From NCBI GenBank assembly GCA_021801345.1, contig JAJYYA010000067.1:1-64000 (forward strand): a stretch of DNA of 64,000 nucleotides, read 5' to 3'. Positions 43,716 through 52,064 of this stretch are shown one piece after another. The position numbers and the translations under genes were made by a program. The notes below the pieces were generated by a model, which had not been told where the DNA came from, did not search any database, and saw nothing but the letters and a program-made list of their open reading frames with translations. The stretch comes from Nitrospirota bacterium. GTDB taxonomy: Bacteria > Nitrospirota > Leptospirillia > Leptospirillales > Leptospirillaceae. Positions within the stretch are counted from its first letter, which is position 1. Every line of letters starts with the position of its first letter.

Positions 43716-46700
43716 GGCTCCTCCTTCCCGAGGCGGATCTCTCCCCGTGCGCGGAGGAGGGGAAGGAGAAGCACCACCGACCAGCGGACAAACTCCCGCT
43801 CCCGGGGAAGGGGCCGGCCGAAAAAGAGCCGGCGGCTCCAGAACGAAGGGTAGACCCTTGGATCCCGATAGGCGGCATCCGAGGGGGCAAAAGGGGTAAT
43901 CTCCCGATCCCAGGACTTTGTCGCGGCGGCCAGGGCGATTTCTTCGGCATTCCCCTCGGGAGACTTTCCTTTTCTGGCCTTGACCAGAGCCTCGACGTAG
44001 GCCAGGGAGATCTCGGGGTCGAAGGCCAGAGGTCTCTCCTGCGCAATGAGAAAGGCCCGCACGAAGGACTCCAGCCGGTCGACGCCCCCGGCCGGCCAGA
44101 ACCAGAAGACCTCGGGGGTGGCCTCGCCCCCCTTCTGACGCTTTCCCCGGCCCGCGAGGAGGGTCCCCCCATAGTTTGGGCGAGAGCGGCTTGCCACGAG
44201 GTGGAGCAGGTAGGCGCCGACAAAATGCGAGGCGTAGAGTTTTTTGGGCCAGCGATCGAGGACTAGGGACTCCGTGCCGTCGGCCTTCATCCGAAGCCCC
44301 TCGAGGAGGCCCGCGATCCGCACCCCTTTCACGGTCAGGGCGACCTCGGCCGTGGTCGCCCTCCCCCCCGGCACGAGATCTACCGTCCGGTCCAGCCTCT
44401 CATGGTGTTGCCGAAGCCGTCTCTTGGCCACCTCCTCCTGCAGGGGTCCAAGCGGCGGCCAGGGGAGCCCGCCGCTCTCGATCCCCTGGCCCGCTCCCAG
44501 GGAAAGAAGCTCCCGCATGTCGGCGGTGAAGGGCTCGTCCTCGGGCAGGAGGATCTCCCGGCGCTGCGAGGGAAGTCCCGTGCGGCGCAGGAGGAAGAAC
44601 CGGGCCGGGTTCTCGAAGAAGGACTCCATCTCCCGAAGGCGGATCCCCTCGGGGGAAAGGGACGGAGGAGGAAGACGGACAGAAGGCTCCCAGAAGACCG
44701 GCGAGGGGGCAAGGACTCCGCCCTCCCCCTCCTCCCCGAGGACCGCCCGCCACCTCCCCGAGAAGCTGTGGAGCCGGGGATCTCCGGTGGCACTGAAGTG
44801 GGCGGACGAGAGGGGGTCGACCGGGGCGTCGAGGGTGATCTGCTCGAGAATCTCCCCTCCCTCCTCCGTCCGAAACCCTTCGCCGATCACATCAAAAAGC
44901 TCCTTCAGGAGAACGGAGGGATCCCGCCGTGCCCCGTCCCGGCTCTCCCGCCCGAGGTAGCTCATCCAGAGGGCGTCCCGGGCCGACAGGAGGGCCTCGA
45001 GAAAGAGCGTCCTGTCGTCCTCCCGCTGAGAGCGGTCGCCGGGACAGGGGCGGGCGGCCAGCCAGTCGAAGGAGGGCGGGTGGGAAATCCGGGGGAACTC
45101 GCCGTCGTTGAGCCCCAAGAGACAGACCACCCGGAAGGGGAGAGAGCGCAGGGGGACCATGCGCCCGAAGGTCACCCCTCCCGAGAGGAAGCGGTCCCGC
45201 CCGGTGGCTGAGCCGGCCGATCTGGCGATATGGCGGCCGACGAGCGACGAGGAGATCTCCTCATGATAGTCCGCCCGCGCAAAATCCGCGGCAAGCTTCT
45301 CGGGAAGCCCGAAGATAAGGGCGATGGCGGGATCCTTGTCCCGGGGATCGAAGAAGGCATCGAGGGTCCTTTGGAGGAGATCCGGCCACTCGGAGGCCGG
45401 ATGGGGGGAGTTCATCCGCTCCACATGCCGGTCGACCACCCAGAGAAAGCGGGCGAGCCCTCCTGCCGCCTCCCCCGCCACATCCTCGGCCATCGCCACA
45501 GGAGTCATCGGAAGAGCCCCGGGGAACGCGCCCGGCCCGCAGGCGTATCCCAGGAGAAGCCGGTCGAGCCCCCAGAAGAAGGAATGGGTGGTGACGGAAG
45601 GGGCCAGCTCCCGGCGGTCCCCCTCGTCTCTCCCCCACCGAAAACCCGCCAGGGAGAGGATCTCCCGCAGACGCTCCGGCCGGATCCCCGCAAGCTCGAA
45701 TCGGGAGGCGACGGAGGGAACAGAGAGGAGGCGGAGAAGGTGGAGGACGGTGATCCGCTCCTCCGGAAGGGCGAGAAGGAGCAGGAGGGCCTGAAAGGCC
45801 GGAGAGGAGTCGGTCTCCCGGCGGTCGGAGACGACGAAGGGGATCCGGGGATCCCCCCCGGACTCCGGCCTCCCCGAGCCTCCGGCTCCTTCGGGGGCTC
45901 CTCCCCCCGGAGAAAAACCCGGAGAAAAAACGGAGCGGACGATACCGGCATAGGGCGCGATGTCGGGGGCCAGAACTACGACATCCTCCGGGCAAAGGGA
46001 GGGATCCCGGGAGAAAAGGTCGAGGAGGCGATCCCGGAGCATCTCGACCTCTCTCACCCGACTGGTGGCGGCGACGATCTCCACCGAGCGGTCGGAGGGG
46101 ACCACGGGGTGTTTTTCGATCCTCCCCGCCCGGACCTCCGCCCCCCGGTCGAAGAGGGTCAGGATATCGTTCTGGAGATGTCCGAGGAGGGTCTCGGGGC
46201 TCTCCCCGTAGAAGAGCCCCTTCCCCTCGGGAATCTCGGCGAGGCTGTCGTGGATCGTCCGGAACTCCCCGCCCCATGAGGAGAGAAGGGGGGCTCCGAC
46301 GGAGAGGGCGGACCGCTCGTTTTCGGGGGCCCGCTCCCGGACCCGTGAACGAACGATGTCGCCCCAGTACTCTCTCGAGGGGTTCAGGAAGAACAGGCTG
46401 ACCTCGCACCCGTCGCGCTCGCCCAGGGTCCGGAAGAAGCGAAGGTCGACGGGGGCCATCCCGGTGAGGCCGAAGAGAGCCAGGGAGGAGGGAAGGAGCC
46501 CCGGGGGAAGAGGATCCTCCCCGGAGAGGAAACGGAGCATCATCCTCGCGCGGTGGAGGGGGCGATCGGGACCCGCCAGAGCCCGCCACAGGATGGCCTG
46601 CCAGGAGTCCGGGCCGTCCGGATCGTCAAAGCGGCCGGCTTGCTTCTCCTCCCAGGCCAGAAGAAGCTCCGGACGGTAGATCATCGAGCGGTCGTAGAGA

Positions 46701-47107
46701 TCGGCCAGGAGGGCGGCAAGGTCGTAGCGCCGGAGCTCTCCCGACCCGCGACCCGCAAAGCGGGCGACCACGTCAAAGGCCGGAGCGGAGAGGAGGGAAG
46801 GAAGGAGGGCGTCGATCCGGAGAAGGAGCGTCTCCCGATCGAAGTGGAGCCCTCCCGCCCGGGGGCCGTGGAGGCGGTCGAAGAAGTCCCGGATGAAGCG
46901 CCCCGCCAGGGGAAGGTCGAGGGAGGCCGAGACGCCGGTCTTTCGGGCCAGGTAAAAGGAGAGCCAGCGACCGGTCACGGGGTTCTGGGGGATCACGGTG
47001 CGGGAAAGAAGCGGGTCGAGCTCCCCGAGAGAGGCCTCCGCCTCCAGTGTGGCGATAAAGGCCTCCGCAAGAATCTCCATCCTGTGGCTTTCGAAAAGAC
47101 GGATCAC
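43712..47107 (-). CDS. recC: Exodeoxyribonuclease V subunit gamma (RecC)
   Basis: RecC recognises Chi and scaffolds the complex; it is an inactive helicase/nuclease relative. The 1131-aa product has the family start IRLFESHRMEILAEAFIATL, VIPQNPVTGRWLSFYLA, and CLLGLNDGEFPRISHPPSFD in the middle. Walker motifs are degenerate, as expected. Gene order recC-recB-recD with two four-base overlaps indicates one operon. Confidence 0.95.
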   Translation of the reverse strand: MIRLFESHRMEILAEAFIATLEAEASLGELDPLLSRTVIPQNPVTGRWLSFYLARKTGVSASLDLPLAGRFIRDFFDRLHGPRAGGLHFDRETLLLRIDALLPSLLSAPAFDVVARFAGRGSGELRRYDLAALLADLYDRSMIYRPELLLAWEEKQAGRFDDPDGPDSWQAILWRALAGPDRPLHRARMMLRFLSGEDPLPPGLLPSSLALFGLTGMAPVDLRFFRTLGERDGCEVSLFFLNPSREYWGDIVRSRVRERAPENERSALSVGAPLLSSWGGEFRTIHDSLAEIPEGKGLFYGESPETLLGHLQNDILTLFDRGAEVRAGRIEKHPVVPSDRSVEIVAATSRVREVEMLRDRLLDLFSRDPSLCPEDVVVLAPDIAPYAGIVRSVFSPGFSPGGGAPEGAGGSGRPESGGDPRIPFVVSDRRETDSSPAFQALLLLLALPEERITVLHLLRLLSVPSVASRFELAGIRPERLREILSLAGFRWGRDEGDRRELAPSVTTHSFFWGLDRLLLGYACGPGAFPGALPMTPVAMAEDVAGEAAGGLARFLWVVDRHVERMNSPHPASEWPDLLQRTLDAFFDPRDKDPAIALIFGLPEKLAADFARADYHEEISSSLVGRHIARSAGSATGRDRFLSGGVTFGRMVPLRSLPFRVVCLLGLNDGEFPRISHPPSFDWLAARPCPGDRSQREDDRTLFLEALLSARDALWMSYLGRESRDGARRDPSVLLKELFDVIGEGFRTEEGGEILEQITLDAPVDPLSSAHFSATGDPRLHSFSGRWRAVLGEEGEGGVLAPSPVFWEPSVRLPPPSLSPEGIRLREMESFFENPARFFLLRRTGLPSQRREILLPEDEPFTADMRELLSLGAGQGIESGGLPWPPLGPLQEEVAKRRLRQHHERLDRTVDLVPGGRATTAEVALTVKGVRIAGLLEGLRMKADGTESLVLDRWPKKLYASHFVGAYLLHLVASRSRPNYGGTLLAGRGKRQKGGEATPEVFWFWPAGGVDRLESFVRAFLIAQERPLAFDPEISLAYVEALVKARKGKSPEGNAEEIALAAATKSWDREITPFAPSDAAYRDPRVYPSFWSRRLFFGRPLPREREFVRWSVVLLLPLLRARGEIRLGKEEP

Positions 47108-47181
47108 CCTCCCCCCTCCCCCCTCGACACATTCCCGACCGCCCCATCATACCCCAAAACGGAGGGATCCCGGGAGAGGGC

Positions 47182-47215
47182 AAAAAAAACCGGCAGAAGC
47201 CAAAGCCTCTGCCGG
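47182..47215 (-). terminator. Intrinsic terminator downstream of the paralogue cluster
   Basis: Minus strand: CCGGCAGAGGC pairs with GCTTCTGCCGG around TTTG, followed by eight T residues. It lies about 75 bp after the stop of the last gene of the paralogue cluster and just before recC, separating the two units. Confidence 0.88.
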
Positions 47216-47290
47216 GCGAAAAAACTGTTCTGATCCATGTCTTGAATGGATCCGGGAAGGTCCGGAGGGGAGAAAACAATGAGCTCTCGC

Positions 47291-47872
47291 TCAGAAGCCC
47301 CGGGAGTTCGTCTTCATCTTTTTGATGAGCCGTCCGAGCTCGAGGATCTTGGGGGCGGAGAGGTCGCGGACGGTGATGTCGGCCTCCTCGTCTCCGGCAT
47401 AGGAGCAGAGGGCGATGGTGGTGCAGGCGGTTCCGCCCCGGATGATCTTGAGGGCGATGTTCGAGTAGTGGCAGTGGACCCCCACAAAAAGACAGACATC
47501 GATCTTGTTGTGCCAGATCGTGAGATTGGGGTGGTTCGGATTGATCTCCGTCTCGGGGTCGATCTTGGGATACTTCGGCCGGTAGTCGGGCATCGGGATG
47601 ATCTTGATATTGTTCCCCTCGGCCACCGAGAGAACGGCGTCCGCCACGCGTCGCGACTCCTCGGAGAACTCCCAGAGAACCATGGGCCCGGGAAAGAAGG
47701 TCGGAACCTTGGCATTGGCCAGGGCTCTGGCCGAGGACTCGAGGACCTCCTCCTCCGGGACGGAGGTGCCGTGGAGGTTGCCGTATCCGGACGGGGGAAG
47801 GGTGACGCCGATGGCTGTTGCCGCCGGAGGAAGAAGGCCTGCCGGCCCGGGGGAAAGACGCAGGGTGGACAT
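47291..47872 (-). CDS. Accessory-subunit-like protein (carbon monoxide dehydrogenase beta-subunit family), copy 2
   Basis: The 193-aa product shares long identical stretches with the gene at 48316-48873 (PMPDYRPKYPKIDPETEINP, NLTIWHNKIDVCLFVGVHCHY, ALKIIRGGT, ALCSYAGDEEA). It resembles small subunits annotated in Nitrospirota and Aquificota with five-subunit pyruvate/2-oxoglutarate:ferredoxin oxidoreductases, sometimes called CO dehydrogenase beta-subunit family; that link is from memory and not certain. No catalytic subunits are in the window. AAGGAG lies nine bases before the ATG. The cluster ends here, at the terminator. Confidence 0.6.
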   Translation of the reverse strand: MSTLRLSPGPAGLLPPAATAIGVTLPPSGYGNLHGTSVPEEEVLESSARALANAKVPTFFPGPMVLWEFSEESRRVADAVLSVAEGNNIKIIPMPDYRPKYPKIDPETEINPNHPNLTIWHNKIDVCLFVGVHCHYSNIALKIIRGGTACTTIALCSYAGDEEADITVRDLSAPKILELGRLIKKMKTNSRGF

Positions 47873-47916
47873 GGGGGAGAACTCCTTGATATAGGGTCAG
47901 TACGCGAGAGTGGAGA

Positions 47917-48255
47917 TCAGGCGTCGACGGTAAACCATTCGGTGCCCGAAACGACTCCTCCGAGCAGGATCACGGGAAAGTCGAGCGGGTATTCACGGCT
48001 TTCCGAAAGCGGACGATACCGGTCCGGCCGAGAAGCGGAGCGGGCAAAGAAGAGCCCCTCCGGCCCCGAAAGCAGAAGAAACGGACGGCAGGCGGCACTT
48101 TCCTGCGCGGAGACCCTGACAAAGAACTCTTCGGGAATCGCCCGGTGGAGCTCCTCGGGAAGCCGGGGCCTGCCGTCCTCGTCGACCCAGACGCGAAAGA
48201 CGTGACCTTCCGTCGACGAAAGTGCCCCGCGAAGCTCCTGTTCTTTGTTCTTCAT
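47917..48255 (-). CDS. Hypothetical protein between the two paralogues
   Basis: The 112-aa product is soluble and mixed alpha/beta by eye, with GHVFRVWVDEDGRPRLPEEL near the start and ESREYPLDFPVILLGGVVSG near the end. No family was recognised. GGAGG lies seven bases before the ATG at 48255. The spacing (60 bp from the upstream gene, 44 bp to the next) fits an operon with the two paralogues. Confidence 0.65.
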   Translation of the reverse strand: MKNKEQELRGALSSTEGHVFRVWVDEDGRPRLPEELHRAIPEEFFVRVSAQESAACRPFLLLSGPEGLFFARSASRPDRYRPLSESREYPLDFPVILLGGVVSGTEWFTVDA

Positions 48256-48315
48256 CCGGACCCTCCGGGAAAGGAACGTTATTCCGAACATCAGATTCGT
48301 TCGAAGTGGTTTTGC

Positions 48316-48873
48316 TTATTTTTCGAGCCGCTTGGCCAGGCGAAGGACCGTCTGCGGCGTCAGGTCCCGGATGGTCAGGTGGGCCTCGTCGTCGCCCGCA
48401 TAGGAGCAGAGGGCCACGGTGAAGCAATCGGTCCCGCCCCGGATGATCTTGAGCGCAATGTTGGCATAGTGGCAGTGAACGCCCACGAAGAGACAGAGGT
48501 CGATCTTGTTGTGCCAGATCGTGAGGTTGGGATGGCTCGGATTGATCTCCGTCTCGGCGTTGATCTTGGGGTACTTCGGCCGGTAGTCCGCCATGGGGAT
48601 AAGCGTCATGCCCGAGACCACCGAAAGCCTCTTGACCGCCGCCGCCATCTGGGCCGAGTCGGGCGTCTTCTTCCACAGGACGAGCGGTCCGGGGAAGATC
48701 GTGGGATTTCTGGCAAGACGGATCCTTTGCGCCAGATCGGAAAGAGCCTCCTCCTCGGAGACGGTATCGCCCAAAAGGAGGGCGTGGCCGGGGTCGGGAA
48801 GAACCAGCCCGCGGGAGGTCACGGACAACGTCATAAAGGACCGGTCGTCCGGAGCTAACAACGCCTTGGCCAT
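48316..48873 (-). CDS. Accessory-subunit-like protein (carbon monoxide dehydrogenase beta-subunit family), copy 1
   Basis: The 185-aa paralogue of the 47291-47872 product has the matching core PMADYRPKYPKINAETEINP, NLTIWHNKIDLCLFVGVHCHY and ALCSYAGDDEA. The first about 45 residues are unlike the other copy. The ATG at 48873 with AAGGAG six bases upstream is better than earlier in-frame starts up to 48951. It is first in the cluster, behind a promoter with a perfect palindrome. Confidence 0.6.
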   Translation of the reverse strand: MAKALLAPDDRSFMTLSVTSRGLVLPDPGHALLLGDTVSEEEALSDLAQRIRLARNPTIFPGPLVLWKKTPDSAQMAAAVKRLSVVSGMTLIPMADYRPKYPKINAETEINPSHPNLTIWHNKIDLCLFVGVHCHYANIALKIIRGGTDCFTVALCSYAGDDEAHLTIRDLTPQTVLRLAKRLEK

Positions 48874-48930
48874 GAAAACTCCTTGCACGGTGAGTGCGAA
48901 AAAGAGGACTGACAAAAAATAACGTTCACG

Positions 48931-48967
48931 GTTGTTCATAATAACGAACAACCCGGAAAGGAGTCAA
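48931..48967 (-). promoter_or_regulatory. Promoter with overlapping palindromic operator
   Basis: TTGACT (48967-48962) and TATTAT (48943-48938) lie 18 bp apart on the minus strand. The inverted repeat GTTGTTC-N8-GAACAAC (48931-48952) is perfect and brackets the -10 element, the classic position for a repressor operator. The leader to the 48873 ATG is about 58 nt. Confidence 0.75.
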
Positions 48968-49082
48968 GAGGGAAAAATCTTCGACAATAGAAGAGAATAA
49001 GAGCGCTATCAGGGGGAGCACAAAAAAAGACAAGATACGGAAGGAAGAGAAAACAACATAATAACGGACACTTTAATCAAAC

Positions 49083-49117
49083 AAAAAAACGGGAAGAGCG
49101 GAGAGCCCTTCCCGTTT
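49083..49117 (-). terminator. Intrinsic terminator of the 6-phosphogluconate dehydrogenase gene
   Basis: Minus strand: AACGGGAAG pairs with CTTCCCGTT across an 11-base loop, followed by a run of T residues (seven). It starts about 50 bp after the stop codon. Confidence 0.88.
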
Positions 49118-49166
49118 GGCCCCTTGGGCCGCCCGGAGCCGATGCCCCGGGGAGCCGGAAAAAAAA

Positions 49167-50189
49167 CTATGGGGTCTTTTCGAGATGGCCACCGAAGGCG
49201 TGGCGCATGGCCGAGAGGATCTTGTCGCCAAAGTCGGCATGGCCCTGGGAGGTAAACCGGGCAAAGAGGGCGGTCGCCAGAACCGGGGCCGGAACGCCTT
49301 CCTCGATAGCCGCCGCCACCGTCCAGCGCCCTTCGCCGGAGTCCGAAACCCGCCCGTGGAAGGCGGACAGGGCAGGATCCTTCGCCAGCTCCGAAGCGGA
49401 AAGATCCAGAAGCCAGGAAGCGACGACCGAACCCCGCCGCCAGAGCTCGGAGATATCGTCGAGCGGCATGTCGTAGACGAAGTGCTCGGGGTGGCGGAGC
49501 GGGGCGGTCTCGGCGTCGACCGCGTGGGAGGCCTGCCCGATCCCGGCGTTCTTCAAGATATTGAACCCCTCGGCATAGGCCGCCATGAGCCCGTACTCGA
49601 TCCCGTTGTGGACCATCTTCACGAAGTGGCCGGCTCCGGCAGGGCCGCAGTGGAGATATCCCTCCTCGGCGGTGCTCTTTTGCTTTTTTCCGGCACGCTC
49701 GGGCGTGGGGGGAGCCGCAGCGCGGCCAGGGGCCAGCGTCCGGAAGATCGGATCCATGTGGGCCACAATCTCTTTCTCGCCGCCGATCATCTGGCAGTAG
49801 CCCCTCTCAAGGCCCCAGACCCCGCCGCTCGTTCCGACGTCGACATAGTGGATCTTCTTCTGCTCGAGCTCCTTCGCCCGACGAATGTCGTCGTGGTAGA
49901 AGGAGTTGCCCCCGTCGACGAGAATGTCTCCCGGTGACAGGAGGGGCACGATGCGGGAGATCGTCTCGTCCGTCGCGGCCGCCGGGATCATGAGCCAGAC
50001 GATCCTCGGCGCGGCGAGCCGGGAGATGAAGTCGGGGAGGGTCGTGGTGGCGAGGGCCCCCGTCTCCTTCGCGAGCGCCTCGCTCGTGGCCGCAGTCCGG
50101 TTATAGAGGACGATCTCGTGTCCTCCCTTGGCCAGCCGCCGTACCATGTTGGCCCCCATGCGTCCGAGTCCGATCATTCCCATGCGCAT
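49167..50189 (-). CDS. gnd: 6-phosphogluconate dehydrogenase, decarboxylating (short form)
   Basis: The enzyme oxidises 6-phosphogluconate to ribulose 5-phosphate and CO2 in the pentose phosphate pathway. The 340-aa product has the nucleotide loop GLGRMGANMVRRL, GGNSFYHDD, DVGTSGGVWGLERGYCQMIG, and KMVHNGIEYGLMAAYAEG. It belongs to the shorter (about 300-residue) type, with an added charged insert of about 15 residues after PGRAAAPPTP. GGAGG precedes the ATG. A possible promoter (TTGCCG at 50276-50271, 17 bp, TAGGGT at 50253-50248) lies upstream. Confidence 0.92.
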   Translation of the reverse strand: MRMGMIGLGRMGANMVRRLAKGGHEIVLYNRTAATSEALAKETGALATTTLPDFISRLAAPRIVWLMIPAAATDETISRIVPLLSPGDILVDGGNSFYHDDIRRAKELEQKKIHYVDVGTSGGVWGLERGYCQMIGGEKEIVAHMDPIFRTLAPGRAAAPPTPERAGKKQKSTAEEGYLHCGPAGAGHFVKMVHNGIEYGLMAAYAEGFNILKNAGIGQASHAVDAETAPLRHPEHFVYDMPLDDISELWRRGSVVASWLLDLSASELAKDPALSAFHGRVSDSGEGRWTVAAAIEEGVPAPVLATALFARFTSQGHADFGDKILSAMRHAFGGHLEKTP

Positions 50190-50720
50190 TGTCCGTCCTC
50201 CTGTCCGTGGTGTAATGATGCCGCTTTTATTTTCGATGCCTCGCTCTACCCTAGCAAATGGCAGGGGAAACGGCAATCGCAAATGGAGATCGGGAATCTC
50301 GGGGAGGATCTTCGATCCCGCTCGGAGAGAGCTTTCGGGGAAAGAATTAAGAGAAAGACACCCCACGCTCCTTTCAAAAAACTCGTCGACTCAGGAGATT
50401 CCTGTCAGGGGCAGTGTGCGGGCCTCCTTGTCCCGGACAGCCCCGCAAAATCAGCGATCCCCTATCCTTTGGCCCAGGACGCCTGTCCCGGCCCAAACGT
50501 TTACCGCCCATTTCATGAAGATCCAGTGAAAGAAGGAGGCGGGGGCTTGCTCCGGAGACCCCCTTCCCATTTTTGGTGCCTCAGGAACCAGTTTCCCCGG
50601 AGCTGTTACCTGGGGTGACACTTTAAATGAGGGGTTTTTACAGCTTCTTCAAGAAATCTTCCCCGGCACGGGGATTGCTTCCCTCCAGAACAAAGAGAGA
50701 TTTCACCCTCAGGAGGTCCC
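50190..50720. other. Intergenic region between gnd and the MFS gene
   Basis: The 531-bp region between these divergent genes contains the possible gnd promoter (about 50248-50276) but no gene I can support. A GC-rich GGGGG/CCCCC stem near 50543-50565 is followed by CATTTTT. Short open frames lack ribosome-binding sites. A strong AGGAGG site stands immediately before the MFS ATG. Confidence 0.4.
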
Positions 50721-52064
50721 ATGACACAAAATGCCGGAACAAGCCGCTTTCCATTTGCCTTCTTCTCCATGGACAGGCCCCTTTTCCTCCTGCTTTGCGG
50801 ACAGTTCATCTCCCAGACCGGCGAGAATCTCTATCGGATCGCCCTTTTGTGGTTCGTGGCCCAGTCCTCCCGCCACGTGACCGACATGGTCGTGGTGGGG
50901 GTCCTGCAGACCTTGCCCCCCCTTCTCTTCGGAGGGCCAGGCGGGGTTCTCCTCGACCGCTACGACAAGAGAAGGATCATGATCGGAGTGGACATTCTCC
51001 GGGGGCTCCTCGTTCTTTTCATCCCGATTCTTGCCGGACTCCACCTCCTCACGCACACCGTCCTCTTTCTTCTAGTCTTCCTGATCTCGGCCCTCAGCGG
51101 TCTCTTCGGCCCGGCGCTCTCCTCCGTTCTCCCCCTCATCGTCCCCCGGGAGAGGCTCCTTCGAGGCAATGCCCTCCTTCAGACGACCGGCCAGGCAGGC
51201 CTTCTGATCGGGCCTGTCGTCGCCGGGATCCTTGCCGTCGTCTGGAGCGCCTCGGGAGAGATGCTGGCCACCGGGATCACCTTTCTTGCCTCGGCGTTCT
51301 TTCTCGTTTCTATCCGCATAAAACGGGAGACACCGCAGAGTTTCGCTGTCGCTCCCTCCACCCGCCCTGGCCGACAGGGAATGATCGAAGAAATCGCAGA
51401 GGGGGTCCGATTCGTTTTTGCCCCTCCCCGCAAGCTTCTTTCCGCCTTTCTCTTCATGACCCTCTTCGGACTTGTGACGGGACCGCTCAACATCATGCTG
51501 CTTGTCCTCTCCCGCCACGTTCTCTCCCGGGGGGCAGAGGGATTCGGAGATCTGACCGGGGCCTTCGGCGCGGGGATGCTTCTCTCGACCCTTCTCCTGA
51601 CCGTCTACACCCCCAGAAACGCCCTCTCCTTCGTCGTCGGAGGATACGCCCTGGCCGGCATCCTCTTCATCGCCGTCGGCGAGACCCACTCCTTCTCCCT
51701 CGACCTGCTCCTTTTTCTCTTCTGGGGCGCCGCCGTCAATGTGATCAGCCCCCTCTCCCAGACCATGATCCAGCACATGACCCCGCCAAGACTTTTGGCC
51801 CGGGTCCTGACCGTCATGAGCGTGGGCTTCCTGCTGGGCATTCTTGCCGGAATTCTCCTCTTTCCCCCTCTCACATCCCTCATCGGGACGCGAGAGGTCT
51901 TCTCCCTCATGGGAAGCCTCCTTCTCACCCCCGTTCTCTTTTTTGGGGCCAGATCCCTGAGGAGGCGCTGGAGCCCCCCCGCAGAGATCCCCCTTTCGAC
52001 CTCTCAAATCCGACAACGAAGAGTCGCTCCCATGACTCTCCCCGACACTGGAGACCGCCCATGA
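50721..52064 (+). CDS. MFS transporter
   Basis: The 447-aa product has twelve predicted transmembrane helices, the loop 2-3 motif GGVLLDRYDKRRI typical of the MFS (G-x-x-x-D-R-x-x-R-R), and a start LFLLLCGQFISQTGENLYRI seen in MFS drug/solute exporters with 12 helices. Substrate unknown. AGGAGG lies five bases before the ATG. The stop overlaps the GT20 gene start (ATGA), so the pair are co-translated. A compatible-solute or sugar exporter is possible from this context. Confidence 0.88.
   Translation: MTQNAGTSRFPFAFFSMDRPLFLLLCGQFISQTGENLYRIALLWFVAQSSRHVTDMVVVGVLQTLPPLLFGGPGGVLLDRYDKRRIMIGVDILRGLLVLFIPILAGLHLLTHTVLFLLVFLISALSGLFGPALSSVLPLIVPRERLLRGNALLQTTGQAGLLIGPVVAGILAVVWSASGEMLATGITFLASAFFLVSIRIKRETPQSFAVAPSTRPGRQGMIEEIAEGVRFVFAPPRKLLSAFLFMTLFGLVTGPLNIMLLVLSRHVLSRGAEGFGDLTGAFGAGMLLSTLLLTVYTPRNALSFVVGGYALAGILFIAVGETHSFSLDLLLFLFWGAAVNVISPLSQTMIQHMTPPRLLARVLTVMSVGFLLGILAGILLFPPLTSLIGTREVFSLMGSLLLTPVLFFGARSLRRRWSPPAEIPLSTSQIRQRRVAPMTLPDTGDRP

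Noticed and set aside
40116-43853. 1245-aa plus-strand frame antisense to recB/recC.
   Set aside because: The minus strand encodes RecB with complete helicase and nuclease motifs; the plus translation is low-quality and repetitive in Gly/Glu/Arg.
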